64,000 nt of DNA from JABJGO01 sp963921245 (GCA_963921245.4 CAWUEY030000001.1:1612001-1676000), one strand, 5' to 3'. Numbered from the stretch's first letter, positions 44,195 to 53,550 are shown. Made by a program: numbers and translations. The notes: generated by a model not told the origin, from the sequence alone.

Positions 44195-45184
44195 TCAGAA
44201 CAGCTCCCACTGCTTGAGTTTCCTGGGCATGGAGTCTTTCCGCCAGGATAACGTCATCGGTCGCTGACCTCTGATTACCCGGCCCAGATACCACAAAACC
44301 CAGACACGGCACAGGCTGTCGTTGAGAAAGTTTCTAAAGGCGTATGGCAAAAACATCCGGACCGCCGGGGATATAGCTGAGGGACACGACCTAAGGCATT
44401 CATAAATGTCGCGATACGCTGGGTGCCGCAGCTTGGTGAACAGACGGTCCAGAATCTCTGTATGCGCCGCGCGGTTTTTCAGACCTTGTGCGGAAAAGGA
44501 TCGGTTATCCAATCTGAACAGGCTGAGAGTTTCCGGCACGACGACAGTACCGTGACGCAGGGCCAGCGCATGTATGGTAAACCAGTCACCAAGCCATTTT
44601 AATGTGGGGTCGAACACATCAATATCCAGAAGCGCCTGTCGATCAAAAATGGCTGTTGTCGTTTGCAGGCGCATGAGGCCTTCATTCAGCATTTTCCGGA
44701 CCTGGGCCGGAGAGATAAACTGTGTATCTGCGGCTCCTAACCACCGTTGCATAAACGCCAGGTGTCGATCATAGGCAATCACATCCCTGGATTCCGGCTG
44801 CCACTCCGCATAATTTGATACGGCCATTTTTGCCTCGGGAAAGGTTTCCATGGCCTGAGATAGTGTTTTGACCATGGTCGGTCCGATTTTCTCGTCGGCA
44901 CTGGCAAGAATGACATATCGGGATTTGGCCGCTTCGACACCCCGTTTTACAGTGTACGCGACTCCCATATTTTTTTCATTGCTGAGAACGCGAACACGCG
45001 GATTGTCGGCGGTGAATTTTTTGATTACATTTCTGCTGTGATCGGTTGATGCGTCGTCAATAATGATGATTTCGTCAGCGGGTTCGGTCTGATTGAAAAT
45101 CGCCGACAATGACGTATGGAGCTGTTCCGCATGGTTATAATTTGGTAAAATGATTGAAATGTTGGTAATCATTGCCTTTATCAT
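44195..45184 (-). CDS. Family 2 glycosyltransferase
   Basis: GT-A glycosyltransferase of 329 aa. ISIILPNYNHAEQLHTSLSAIFNQTEPADEIIIIDDASTD (about residues 8-48) is the nucleotide-binding start with the DDASTD motif; ILASADEKIGPTMV (about 92) corresponds to the DxD region, here SADE. The C-terminal part is unusual and ends PRKLKQWELF, an end that recurs as a remnant at 37268-37299. Start may be the ATG four codons in (MITNISIILP). It is divergent from the poly-C-controlled glycosyltransferase. Confidence 0.88.
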   Translation of the reverse strand: MIKAMITNISIILPNYNHAEQLHTSLSAIFNQTEPADEIIIIDDASTDHSRNVIKKFTADNPRVRVLSNEKNMGVAYTVKRGVEAAKSRYVILASADEKIGPTMVKTLSQAMETFPEAKMAVSNYAEWQPESRDVIAYDRHLAFMQRWLGAADTQFISPAQVRKMLNEGLMRLQTTTAIFDRQALLDIDVFDPTLKWLGDWFTIHALALRHGTVVVPETLSLFRLDNRSFSAQGLKNRAAHTEILDRLFTKLRHPAYRDIYECLRSCPSAISPAVRMFLPYAFRNFLNDSLCRVWVLWYLGRVIRGQRPMTLSWRKDSMPRKLKQWELF

Positions 45185-45419
45185 AACCCCAAAAGCGTCT
45201 GGTCGTCGGATGCCGAACAGGTAGCGTAGCAGACGATGGTAAAAATTCTGTAGCCCATTGTCTTAAGCTGAACAGTAAGCCCGAGAAAAACAGTAAGCCA
45301 AAAAAATCAGAACATTTGCCTGATGAGGAAACCCGATGAGCAAAATAGAAAATATGCCTGTTAAAGTAAATCCTCTCCCCACCCGTTCGCATAAACAACA
45401 TAGAGAAAATGGACATGAG

Positions 45420-45434
45420 CCCCCCCCCCCCCCC
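45420..45434. repeat. Poly-C tract of 15 at the 5' end of a glycosyltransferase gene
   Basis: Fifteen consecutive C. The ATG codons at 45409 and 45415 would enter the large frame that follows if the run had 14 or 17 C (reading MDMSPPPPRIRG then the protein), but with 15 they stop after 12 residues. The structure is that of a slipped-strand switch at the start of translation. Confidence 0.85.
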
Positions 45435-45463
45435 GAATTCGCGGGGCTAAAGCGGTGTTGCGT

Positions 45464-47365
45464 ATGTTTGATTACATAATCCGGTTGATGGATCGAATTG
45501 CGCAGAAAAAACGTAATTACTGGTGGATGCGCCCCATCTCAAAAAACCTTCTGATTCAAATGATTTTTTTCCGCGCCCTCGCAGCTGATACCGACTGGAT
45601 AAACAATAATCGTTTTAGGCTATTTAGGGGCTTTATAATTTTTTCAGGTCTATATCCCCATGATCTGAAAAAATTAGAAAAAACCCTGAGGACCAGATAC
45701 GAGGCGCGGCGGGATGAGCCTAATCTGGAGTTATTTTTATATTATCTGTTTTTTATGCACAAATACACCCGGATTTTACGTATGCAATCCGCCCTGAAAG
45801 CAGCATCGGCTTTCGATAATGAACACATCGTGGCTATTTTCCGGTATGCGCAATATGAAGCCGGTTATTTTAACGATGTCAGCGCCGCCGCCACAGACCT
45901 CTGCATCAGGAGGGTAGGGCTTCCGATTTCCATTGGGTCATCTGCCATTATCGGCGAGGAATATGTTCGCGGATCGTATGCCGCCGCCATGGCGGATGAC
46001 AAGGAAATGGCCCTCCAGCTTTTTGCCTGTCATTACGGCCTCGATGACGGCGGCCTCTGCGACGATGGGAAATTGAAGCGCGCGGAGCACCGGATCATCG
46101 ACAAGGTGATAAATGAATGTCCGGCGGCCTTTTTCAGATCGAATTCTACCGGTGAAAAAATCAGCATTTTTTTGCATAACGCCCCCGATGCCCTGGGGCA
46201 CACAATTCTTGATCTCTATCATTTTCTGGCCTTGTATCGGGAATGCTACGACGATATCCTTTTTGTTGGCGGTCCTCTGACCATATACGATCCGGGTCCA
46301 AAGACGTGTATAGAGATCGGGTGCCAGTATGGCCAATATCTGGAGACCCATAATCAGCCTCTGCTCAACCTGTCCTGGATGGCAATGGGGCACTTCAGCC
46401 TCGGCAATGTGACAGTCATAGTTGAAAATTACTGGAGCCTGCTCCGTGAGGTCTATCATCGGACACGTGATCCCGACGACGATTTTGAAATCAACGCATG
46501 GCACATGACACTGCCGGAAGGGGTCGATACGCGCGGCAGGACCTTTTGCAGTTTTTACGGCATTGATCCGGACAGGCCTATTGTCACCCTCCATGCCCGT
46601 GATCAGAAATATCATAAAATTGCAAAGCAGAATTTTCGCAACTCTCCTATTAATGATTATGAACCTGCTATCCATCACCTTCTGGACCAGGGCTATCAGG
46701 TCATTCGGCTCGGTGATCAATTAATGCCCAAACTTCCTGTTGATCACGTCAGATATTTTGAGATTCCATTTCTGGAAAAATATGACACCGCGCTTGATCC
46801 GTTCTTTATTGACCGGTCAGACTTCCTGATAGGCTCTCAGTCCGGCCCCTGTTCCTACGCCCGCGCCCTTGGCGTTCCCGTATTGTCCGTAAATGCGGTG
46901 TTCAGCTACACACTGTTGCCGTCTGTGCGGGAAATGGCGTGTTTCAAGACGTACCTGCGGACTGACGAACAGGGCAGGGAACATATCCTGGATTATAATG
47001 AAATTATGGCGGATAATATTTTTCAAATGGAGAATGCCGACCAGCTTGAATTGGCTGGCATAAGCGTTCGCAACTGCACGTCGGCGGAAATCGAGGCCGC
47101 CATCCGGGATATGATCGCCTGGGTCAGCCAGCCCGACCTCGCGTTGACCACTGAGCAAATAGAATTCCGCGATCTGGTGGAGCGAACTGCCGAGCGAATA
47201 AAAAACGCACCGGACAACATCCCGAAAATCGCTGACTATCTGGGTATTGCGCTTCCCGGATACAGAGTGTCCCCCAGCGTCGAGAAAATTCGCCGCCCCT
47301 CTCGGCTGTCAGATGGCGCGGAGCCCTTACAAACGAAGCAACAGGCCGCAGAAGCCGCAGAATAG
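45464..47365 (+). CDS. TIGR04372-type putative glycosyltransferase with phase-variable start
   Basis: A 633-residue protein from ATG 45464. The C-terminal half has ISIFLHNAPDALGHTILDLY, FGGxxTIYDPGP-like ILFVGGPLTIYDPG, VTLHARDQKYHKIAKQNFRN (about residue 384), HHLLDQGYQVIRLGDQLMP and FLIGSQSGPCSYARALGVPVLSVN, which fit the TIGR04372 glycosyltransferase group. The N-terminal 200 residues are helical. No good ribosome site precedes 45464, while AGAGAAA precedes ATG 45409, in frame only with a 14- or 17-base poly-C run; that product would be 651 aa. With 15 C the gene is probably off or poorly translated. Its end is rich in Ala, Gln and Glu. Confidence 0.75.
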   Translation: MFDYIIRLMDRIAQKKRNYWWMRPISKNLLIQMIFFRALAADTDWINNNRFRLFRGFIIFSGLYPHDLKKLEKTLRTRYEARRDEPNLELFLYYLFFMHKYTRILRMQSALKAASAFDNEHIVAIFRYAQYEAGYFNDVSAAATDLCIRRVGLPISIGSSAIIGEEYVRGSYAAAMADDKEMALQLFACHYGLDDGGLCDDGKLKRAEHRIIDKVINECPAAFFRSNSTGEKISIFLHNAPDALGHTILDLYHFLALYRECYDDILFVGGPLTIYDPGPKTCIEIGCQYGQYLETHNQPLLNLSWMAMGHFSLGNVTVIVENYWSLLREVYHRTRDPDDDFEINAWHMTLPEGVDTRGRTFCSFYGIDPDRPIVTLHARDQKYHKIAKQNFRNSPINDYEPAIHHLLDQGYQVIRLGDQLMPKLPVDHVRYFEIPFLEKYDTALDPFFIDRSDFLIGSQSGPCSYARALGVPVLSVNAVFSYTLLPSVREMACFKTYLRTDEQGREHILDYNEIMADNIFQMENADQLELAGISVRNCTSAEIEAAIRDMIAWVSQPDLALTTEQIEFRDLVERTAERIKNAPDNIPKIADYLGIALPGYRVSPSVEKIRRPSRLSDGAEPLQTKQQAAEAAE

Positions 47366-47396
47366 GCGCGACCGCCCGCCCGACAGGTCAGAGCGG

Positions 47397-48527
47397 TCAT
47401 GCCATCGACAGGTCCACGATCCTGCGAAGGATCCGGGATGCTGCCGATATATCCGGGTCGGCCCATTGCATACCGCCGAACTCATAGGTGCCCTGCGGGT
47501 CTTTCGCCGTCACCATTTTATAGGGAACCAGATAGCAACGCTCCCCTGTCATGAAGTCCGTATTGCCGGACCATCCGGTGGCGACAACGTACAGTCCCTT
47601 CAACATGGCTTCCCGTAATGGCAGTCCGTACCCCTCCGAGCGGTGCATGGAAATGAAAATGTCAGACTGATCAAACAATGTGTACAGTTCAGACGCCGTA
47701 TCAATGCCTTCGCGAAGATGAATGTTTGGTGCATTGCAGGCGGCGGTGCGGAGCTCTGAATATCCCCGGGGGTTGGCGGCTCCGTTGATGAACTTGACGG
47801 TCAGTGAGAACCGTGCATCATTTCCAAATGCTTCCCTGAAAGCATTGATCGCGCCGAGCGGGTTCTTCCGCGTGTACCCCGACGACATGTTGAAGACCGT
47901 CAGAACCCGAACAACACCATCCTCTGCGAATAGGCGGCTACTCGGCGCAATGCCGGAGACAACATAGGGAACGACCTTTATCTGTTTGTCCGTGTGGCGG
48001 CGCAGAGCACCTTTTACAAATTCACTGGGTGCCCAGATTTCATCGACGAACCGAAATGCGGCAATCCAGTCCGCCGGAATATCGGGAAGTTCCCAGGCCC
48101 AGTACCCGACCACCCGTTTGTCCTTCAGAAACCGCCGCCCCAGGGTAAAATTCGCCCAGGACGCCAATGGGCCGCTCGTATGCACAATGACCAGGCCGGG
48201 TCCTGCTGGCAGCATGCGGGCAGAGGGAACGACACCTTCAGGAGGCGGAATATCGTCGGACTGCATGAGGGCGCCGCCTATATCTATGCCGGTCACGGGG
48301 CGGCCCTGAGCGGCAAGCGACTTGAGGCTGAGACGAGCCGAATGTCCGAGACCTGTTGCCGATCTGAAAAATCCGGCGACATACACAGGATGGTCCCCGG
48401 ATATGTCTTTCTGTTGCGCCCGGGGCGCCACGACATTCATGAAACCAAACAACACAAAGCGCCGCCATGGACGGGGCAGGGCCGACCAGATCGTGCGATG
48501 AATGAATTTTTTGAGACCTTTCGGCAC
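47397..48527 (-). CDS. Family 4 (GT-B) glycosyltransferase
   Basis: A 376-residue GT-B enzyme: YVAGFFRSATGLGHSARLSLKSL at the start, WAWELPDIPADWIAAFRFVDEIWAPSEFVKGAL (about residues 130-160), VLTVFNMSSGYTRKNPLGAINAF (donor domain) and SDIFISMHRSEGYGLPLREAMLKGLYVVAT with the EGYGLPLxE motif (about 285-310). GTG 48527, two bases after the upstream stop with AAGG ten bases before it, is preferred; the ATG at 48575 would overlap the upstream gene by 47 bases. Confidence 0.85.
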   Translation of the reverse strand: MPKGLKKFIHRTIWSALPRPWRRFVLFGFMNVVAPRAQQKDISGDHPVYVAGFFRSATGLGHSARLSLKSLAAQGRPVTGIDIGGALMQSDDIPPPEGVVPSARMLPAGPGLVIVHTSGPLASWANFTLGRRFLKDKRVVGYWAWELPDIPADWIAAFRFVDEIWAPSEFVKGALRRHTDKQIKVVPYVVSGIAPSSRLFAEDGVVRVLTVFNMSSGYTRKNPLGAINAFREAFGNDARFSLTVKFINGAANPRGYSELRTAACNAPNIHLREGIDTASELYTLFDQSDIFISMHRSEGYGLPLREAMLKGLYVVATGWSGNTDFMTGERCYLVPYKMVTAKDPQGTYEFGGMQWADPDISAASRILRRIVDLSMA

Positions 48528-48528
48528 G

Positions 48529-49692
48529 TCATAACACCTTGACAATATTTTCAGCCGTCTGATCCCATTCCCCACGCCGGTCGCGCGTGCGCAGATTATT
48601 GACCAGATGGCTGTAGACCGCCGGGTCCATGATACGTTTCATGGCGGAGAGGAGGCCGCTGGGCGTTACATCGTCGGCTACAATCCCGTTGACACCGTCG
48701 GTAATCTGGCTGGAAATGCCGCTAACGGAGGTTACAACACACGGTTTGTTGAATGCGCTGGCATCCGCCCATACGCCGGATTGAGACCCTGAAACATAGG
48801 GCAGCACCACGCCGTCCGCAGCGCCATAAAATTTCGGAATTTCATTTTCGTTTATCCAGCGAATTTCCGCCGTAACGCCTTCGGTGTCCAGCAGCGCCGC
48901 ATACTCGGAAACGTCTCCGTTTCCCGCAATAACAAGCTCGGCATTGATGTTTTCCGCGCGCAGGGCGGCGAAGGCTTCCAGCAACAGGCCCAGGCCCTTG
49001 TAGGGATAAATACGCCCGAAAAAAAGAAATCTGAACGGTCGCTCATCTCCCGCCCGCTCCCGCACGTCGTTATCTGTCTGAAAATCATCGGCAAACGTAA
49101 AAATTCCGTGCGCACAGACGGTTATTTTCTCCCGTGGACAGCCATAGATATTGTTAATCCGCGTCGCCACATATTCCGAGAGACAGAATACATGGTCCGC
49201 CGCGTCAATGTCACCGCGCACCAGGAATGGCGGGATTATTGGCCATTCGCCAACATGCGGCTCAGGATCATGGATCGTTGACAGGTAGCGGCAGCCCGTG
49301 CGCCTGACAACGAACCGAATCAGAGAACTCCACACATGGATCATGGGCGAGTACACACAGCTGATCCGGTTTTCGATGATGTACTTTCGTAAACGTATAA
49401 GCATACCGGGAACCCGCACCAGCGCCGCCAGAAATGAAGGCACCGATGTGTAGGTTGAGACCAGGTGAGAGGGAATATTCAGCGCCAAAAAATCATCCAG
49501 TCTGCTGTTGTACTTAGACAGGCTCAAGTGCAGTTCCACATCGTTTCTGCGATCAAGCGACCGGGCCATTTCCAGCGCATACCGGCAGCCGCCGCCTCTC
49601 CTTCCCCAATAGAGCAGTAAAATCTTTGGGGCTGACGTCGTATCCATAGATGCTTCTGAAACCGGGCTTGTGTTATCTGGTGCGTCATCCAT
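48529..49692 (-). CDS. Family 4 (GT-B) glycosyltransferase
   Basis: A 387-residue GT-B enzyme: LLLYWGRRGGGCRYALEMARSL (acceptor-domain glycine-rich start, about residues 25-46), LSTIHDPEPHVGEW, FLFFGRIYPYKGLGLLLEAF (donor domain, about 222) and VVLPYVSGSQSGVWADASAFNKPCVVT in place of the usual EGfgLxxxEa. The first 20 residues are low-complexity, so ATG 49645 (MDTTSAPKILL) is an alternative start. Forms a pair with the next glycosyltransferase gene. Confidence 0.85.
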   Translation of the reverse strand: MDDAPDNTSPVSEASMDTTSAPKILLLYWGRRGGGCRYALEMARSLDRRNDVELHLSLSKYNSRLDDFLALNIPSHLVSTYTSVPSFLAALVRVPGMLIRLRKYIIENRISCVYSPMIHVWSSLIRFVVRRTGCRYLSTIHDPEPHVGEWPIIPPFLVRGDIDAADHVFCLSEYVATRINNIYGCPREKITVCAHGIFTFADDFQTDNDVRERAGDERPFRFLFFGRIYPYKGLGLLLEAFAALRAENINAELVIAGNGDVSEYAALLDTEGVTAEIRWINENEIPKFYGAADGVVLPYVSGSQSGVWADASAFNKPCVVTSVSGISSQITDGVNGIVADDVTPSGLLSAMKRIMDPAVYSHLVNNLRTRDRRGEWDQTAENIVKVL

Positions 49693-49890
49693 ATCTAGTG
49701 TGTGAGTCTACTGTATAAAAAAGTCTTTCAGCTTATCAGAGTTTAAGGTATACAGCCCCCTGTCAAAGGGTGCCAGCGCTGCGGAAGGCGTGTAAAACAG
49801 CTCGGTTCATGCCCTGCGGCGGGTGGGGCTCCGCTCTCTTTATAAGGCCCAAAGCGGACAGTAAAGCGAGAAAATAGGAAAGCATTTTGA

Positions 49891-51115
49891 ATGCTGCGAT
49901 TGCTGAAAAAAGGAATTTTGGCGGCGCGTACACGCCACACTGATGCTGACAAGAATCAGCCAACGGCGGTGCAATCGGAACGGTGCGACGCCGAGCAAAA
50001 CCTGATTTTGGGCCTGGTCGTGTTTCTTGTCTGGCAGCGGGATGGAACCCTTGAGACCCTGCCTGGGCGGGTTCTGGAATGGATAGGTGACTACGGCCGG
50101 GTTGCGGGCCTGCCAAGGAGCCTGCTTGAGGCGGACGATTTGGAAAGCCGGATTGCGGAAGCGATTCTGGCCTATGGCGATGTGGCCTGGCGCGTGGATG
50201 CGAGCAGGTCAAACAACGCCATAGGCCCCCTGGTCGGATTTGCCTTAAAGGATTCGTCGCGGGGTCTAGGGTCATACGCCATATCGTGTTACTTCAGATG
50301 CGGCGGCGAGGCGGGAGCGCCGCTCGAGCGTGACTGGATCGCCCGTACGATCGCGCGGGGCGGCTACCCGCAGAATCCGGAGCGCGCGCATATTCGCGGC
50401 TTTCTGTTCCAGAGCCTTCAGAAATCCGGGACCGTTTTCACGACGCGTACGCTTTCTTCCTCTCTGAATATACCCAATGTTGTCTGCACATATCATAGTC
50501 CGTTTAACAGAATAATCCTGGACCGTGCATCGTTGCAGTGGCCCTCCATTGAGAGGCTTGGCATTGGAACGAACTGGGAAAGTTTATTTTTTCGCCTCGC
50601 GCCGGAGATTGTTGCCCTTACCAGTGGGGGGGGGGGGGATATTGCTCAGCGGCCACGCTTCGGGGCACGCGGAGAACCTGGACGTTATCCGCGAACAGGG
50701 CATCGGGAAAGTGGTGATCCAGATGCGCGATCCCCGCGCCGCGGCCTTGTCGCTCCAGCATTATGCAGATAAAACATCATCGGTATCTCAGAATAAAAAT
50801 AGAATCAGATCCGTGAAGGCGGCGTTCCTGGGTTATGTGCTCTGGAACAATTCCTGGCTTAAGGCGCGCGATGCGGGCGATATCGACATCCATGTGGTTC
50901 GTCATGAGGATCTGGCCCGGGACGAAACGGCGTTTATGGCCTCCATCTATGATTTTCTCGGCCTGTCCCTAAAGGATTACCCGCTGGTTTTCCCGGAAAA
51001 GACCGCCGCGACCCATTTCCGCACGGGACGGATCCATGAATGGAAAGAGGTACTCGACGCGGAAACCCAGGCCGCCATGGCCGACGTCATGCGCGACATC
51101 CCCTGTGGCTATTGA
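49891..51115 (+). CDS. Phase-variable sulfotransferase, out of frame with 13 G
   Basis: Two halves in different frames join at a poly-G run (50626-50638). The first (from ATG 49891) includes the PAPS 5'-phosphosulfate loop FQSLQKSGTVFTTRTL (about residues 173-188); the second (ending 51115) includes the 3'-phosphate region VVIQMRDPRAAALSLQHY and EDLARDETAFMASIYDFLGL. Removing one G gives SGGGGILLSGHASGHAENL and a 407-residue protein; adding two gives the same frame. As sequenced, translation stops at 50772 after 293 residues, before the second PAPS site, so the product should be inactive. GGAAAG precedes the start. Confidence 0.8.
50626..50638. repeat. Poly-G tract of 13 inside a sulfotransferase gene
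   Basis: Thirteen consecutive G encode four glycines in the current frame and change frame at the downstream side. Lengths of 9, 12 or 15 restore the sulfotransferase, so this tract acts as an on/off switch if it varies by slippage. Confidence 0.88.
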
Positions 51116-51153
51116 GATGGCTAATGATAGAAACTGAAAGGAGACGAGGGCGG

Positions 51154-52296
51154 ATGGACAGGGCACTATCTCGGGTGAAAACGGCACGGCAGAAATTCCG
51201 CCGGTGGCGGCGGCGGTTTGCCACGCAGCCTTGGCGGGGTCTGTTCGAGCGCAACGAACGCCGGTTAGCCGCCTGTCTCAAGGCCTGCGTTGATCAGCAC
51301 GCGGAAAAAACCATTACCCCCCCCCCCCCCCCCCCCCCCCCGGCTGTGACGGGGCTGCCCAATTTCTTTGGGGTCGGTGCCGAGAAAGCCGGGACAACTT
51401 TTTTATACTCGGTGCTGCGCGATCACTCGAAAATTAAACCCGTTGAAAAAGACGATAATACCCTGAATTATTTTGTTAGTGAAAAAATCACTCTTAAGGA
51501 ATACAAACACAAAACCGAAAAAGTAACGGATTTCGGCATATATCTTTCCTTCGCGGCCGACGTCCTGGGCCATAAAGATGGCGCAGACAAAATCAGTGAG
51601 ATTGCCGGAACGGACGTGCGCATTCTGATATCTCTCCGCGATCCCGTCGAACGCATGGTATCGGAATGGAAAATGCGGGTCGCGGCCAGGTCAAACGATC
51701 AGTTCTGGCCCGAGTTAAAAATGGGAAAGCCTTGCTTTGCCGAACATCTGGATTTCCTATCCGCTGTGGAGGCCACCACTGAGCGCCTGGATAAAAATCT
51801 CCCGGCTCAACATCTTTTCATTAATGAAAGTCTATACAATTATATTGGACGTAGCCTTTACGCGGATTCAATCAGCGCGTATATCAACCGCTTCGGACGC
51901 GAAAATGTACATATTATCGTCATGGAAGAGGATTTTGGCGCGCGGACACCGTTCACACTGATGCTGCTTTTTCGCTTCCTTGGTCTGCTTGATGAGGAAG
52001 CAATCCGTATCGCCATAGGCGATAATGAAATGTACCATCACGCGTCAGCCCAGCCCGCATCCTTCACCGTCGATTATGACGGCGTGAGGCTGACCATAAG
52101 GGACAACAAAGGAACTAAATTGAGTTTTGAGAACCCCGATACCGAAATCGTAAAATCGGCGCATGATCTTAATAACAAGATGAATTTTACCCTGACGCCG
52201 CAACAGAAAAAAGATTTGTTTGATCGGTATTTCAAGGACGATGTAAGCGCCCTGGAGTCTCTCCTCAATCGGGATTTCTCTCACTGGCGCCCTTAA
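51154..52296 (+). CDS. Sulfotransferase with in-frame poly-C tract (on)
   Basis: A 380-residue sulfotransferase. After a basic N-terminal region (about residues 1-45) a run of eight prolines (about residues 55-62) comes from the 25-base poly-C tract. It is followed by the PAPS loop FFGVGAEKAGTTFLYSVLRDH (about 69-88) and the 3'-phosphate site ILISLRDPVERMVSEWKM (about 156-173). ATG 51154 is preferred (AAGGAG 11 bases upstream); ATG 51124 is also possible. The tract is in frame at 25, so this gene is predicted on; most other lengths would truncate it before the catalytic domain. Likely cytoplasmic or membrane-associated. Confidence 0.85.
   Translation: MDRALSRVKTARQKFRRWRRRFATQPWRGLFERNERRLAACLKACVDQHAEKTITPPPPPPPPAVTGLPNFFGVGAEKAGTTFLYSVLRDHSKIKPVEKDDNTLNYFVSEKITLKEYKHKTEKVTDFGIYLSFAADVLGHKDGADKISEIAGTDVRILISLRDPVERMVSEWKMRVAARSNDQFWPELKMGKPCFAEHLDFLSAVEATTERLDKNLPAQHLFINESLYNYIGRSLYADSISAYINRFGRENVHIIVMEEDFGARTPFTLMLLFRFLGLLDEEAIRIAIGDNEMYHHASAQPASFTVDYDGVRLTIRDNKGTKLSFENPDTEIVKSAHDLNNKMNFTLTPQQKKDLFDRYFKDDVSALESLLNRDFSHWRP
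51317..51341. repeat. Poly-C tract of 25 inside a sulfotransferase gene
   Basis: Twenty-five consecutive C, coding for seven proline codons plus parts of the flanking Thr and Pro codons. It lies near the 5' end, upstream of the catalytic domain. Lengths of 22, 25 or 28 keep the frame. A run this long is strongly slippage-prone and its exact length in the sequence given should be treated with caution. Confidence 0.88.
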
Positions 52297-52513
52297 AAAA
52301 CCATACGCAAGGGCTGGTCGGGGCGAATTCTTTGAGCACAGCATATTCGGCCTGCGTGTCGCCTTCCGCTTCGCGGGCACGCGGTCAGAATTATGCCCAG
52401 CGGGACCGCGCCGTTTGTGCGGAGACGACTCATCCGGCCCACTGCCGTTCCGTTCCGGCCCTCCCATTTTACCTGCCGGGCATCCGACCTGGCGGGGCCG
52501 GTCACGGCATTCT

Positions 52514-53550
52514 TCATTTCGGCGACGTGGCGAAGATCCTCTTGAGTCCGGATTTTATCCGGCGGACGGCGGCCCTGGCCTTGGATTTCACCTCGCGCGT
52601 AACCGCCGTGCCCAGCTCACGAATCTCGAAGGTTTCTTCCGACAGATGGGAGACCGTCACATCTTTCTGGCGATTTCCCATGAACCATGTCACGGTATCG
52701 GCGATTTTTTGCCCGTGTAAGCGGGGGTCGTAAAACCGTGCCACGGCGTTGAGATAGATGTCGGCGTAATCAACGCCGGAGTATTCAGTGGCAGCAATGT
52801 CAATGGGCGGAATCCACAGACGGTCAGACCGCTTTCTGAGCAGGAGATGGAAAAGCCATGAATTCGACCCGGAAATCAGATCCTCAAATCCCTGAATTTG
52901 GTCAAAACGGCTAATGTAGTCACCACCGGATTGTATATCAAACGGGTGGCCCTGCGCATGAAAATCAACAATCTCATAGCCGTTATGATCGATCAGCCCG
53001 AACCAGAATTTGGGCGTCAGGGTGACGTATCCATGATTGTGCAAACCGCCGCCGGGCACGACATGCCACATGACCCCCCCCCCCCCTGTTTGGTCAGATC
53101 GTGCATGAGCTGAAAGGTATGGCTCTGGTTCATGAGGTGTTCGGAATTGCCGTGATTGGTGCAGATGTCGGCGATGCCGGCGTAATCCTCTAGGCCGGTT
53201 ACATCGAAGTTGAGATCGACGGAAAGGGTTTTCGCCCTTTTCTCGACGTCGCAGCAAAGGTACTCCACGCCCATAGCGTCGAAGATGCTTTGCATAGGGA
53301 TTCTGTTTTTACGCGTATTGAAAAGCGACTTGATCTTCGCGTCGCGCGAGGGCCCGTCCTTCAATCCGGGCGGGCGGTCCTCTTCCGGCAAACTTTCAAA
53401 CAGGTTGCCAAGGGCCCTGATTTCGTTGTCGCGGGCGGTGGGAAGGAAATAGAAATCCTGCGCGCCCAGATCAATGAGGTACGGATTGCGGATTTGGTTG
53501 TCCTTAATGAGCCCGGCTAATACGTCAACGGTAGCGTAATTGTATCCCAT
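52514..53550 (-). CDS. Phase-variable methyltransferase-like protein, out of frame with 13 G
   Basis: Two minus-strand frames join at the tract at 53074-53086. The first (from 53550) begins MGYNYATVDVLAGLI and has LIDLGAQDFYFLPTAR (a motif-I-like segment, about residues 25-40), VEYLCCDVEKRAKTLSVDLN and HGNSEHLMNQSHTFQLMHDLT. The second continues VMWHVVPGGGLHNHGYVTLTPKFWFGL to the stop at 52514. The layout fits a class I SAM methyltransferase, although the substrate is unknown. One more G (14) or two fewer (11) gives one 345-residue protein; with 13 the frame ends at 53017 after 177 residues. Confidence 0.72.
53074..53086. repeat. Poly-C tract of 13 (poly-G in the coding strand)
   Basis: Thirteen C on the plus strand, inside the minus-strand methyltransferase-like gene, encoding glycines. 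Lengths of 11 or 14 restore the full reading frame. It is the same type of tract as the other three in this island and the only one with G on the minus coding strand. Confidence 0.88.

Noticed and set aside
52267..52513. Minus-strand frames after the methyltransferase-like gene, one with an ATGA overlap (52293-52517) and another reading EYAVLKEFAPTSPCVWFFKG
   Set aside because: No start in the second, frames conflict, and both overlap or abut the sulfotransferase 3' end; perhaps gene debris, but not supportable as genes.
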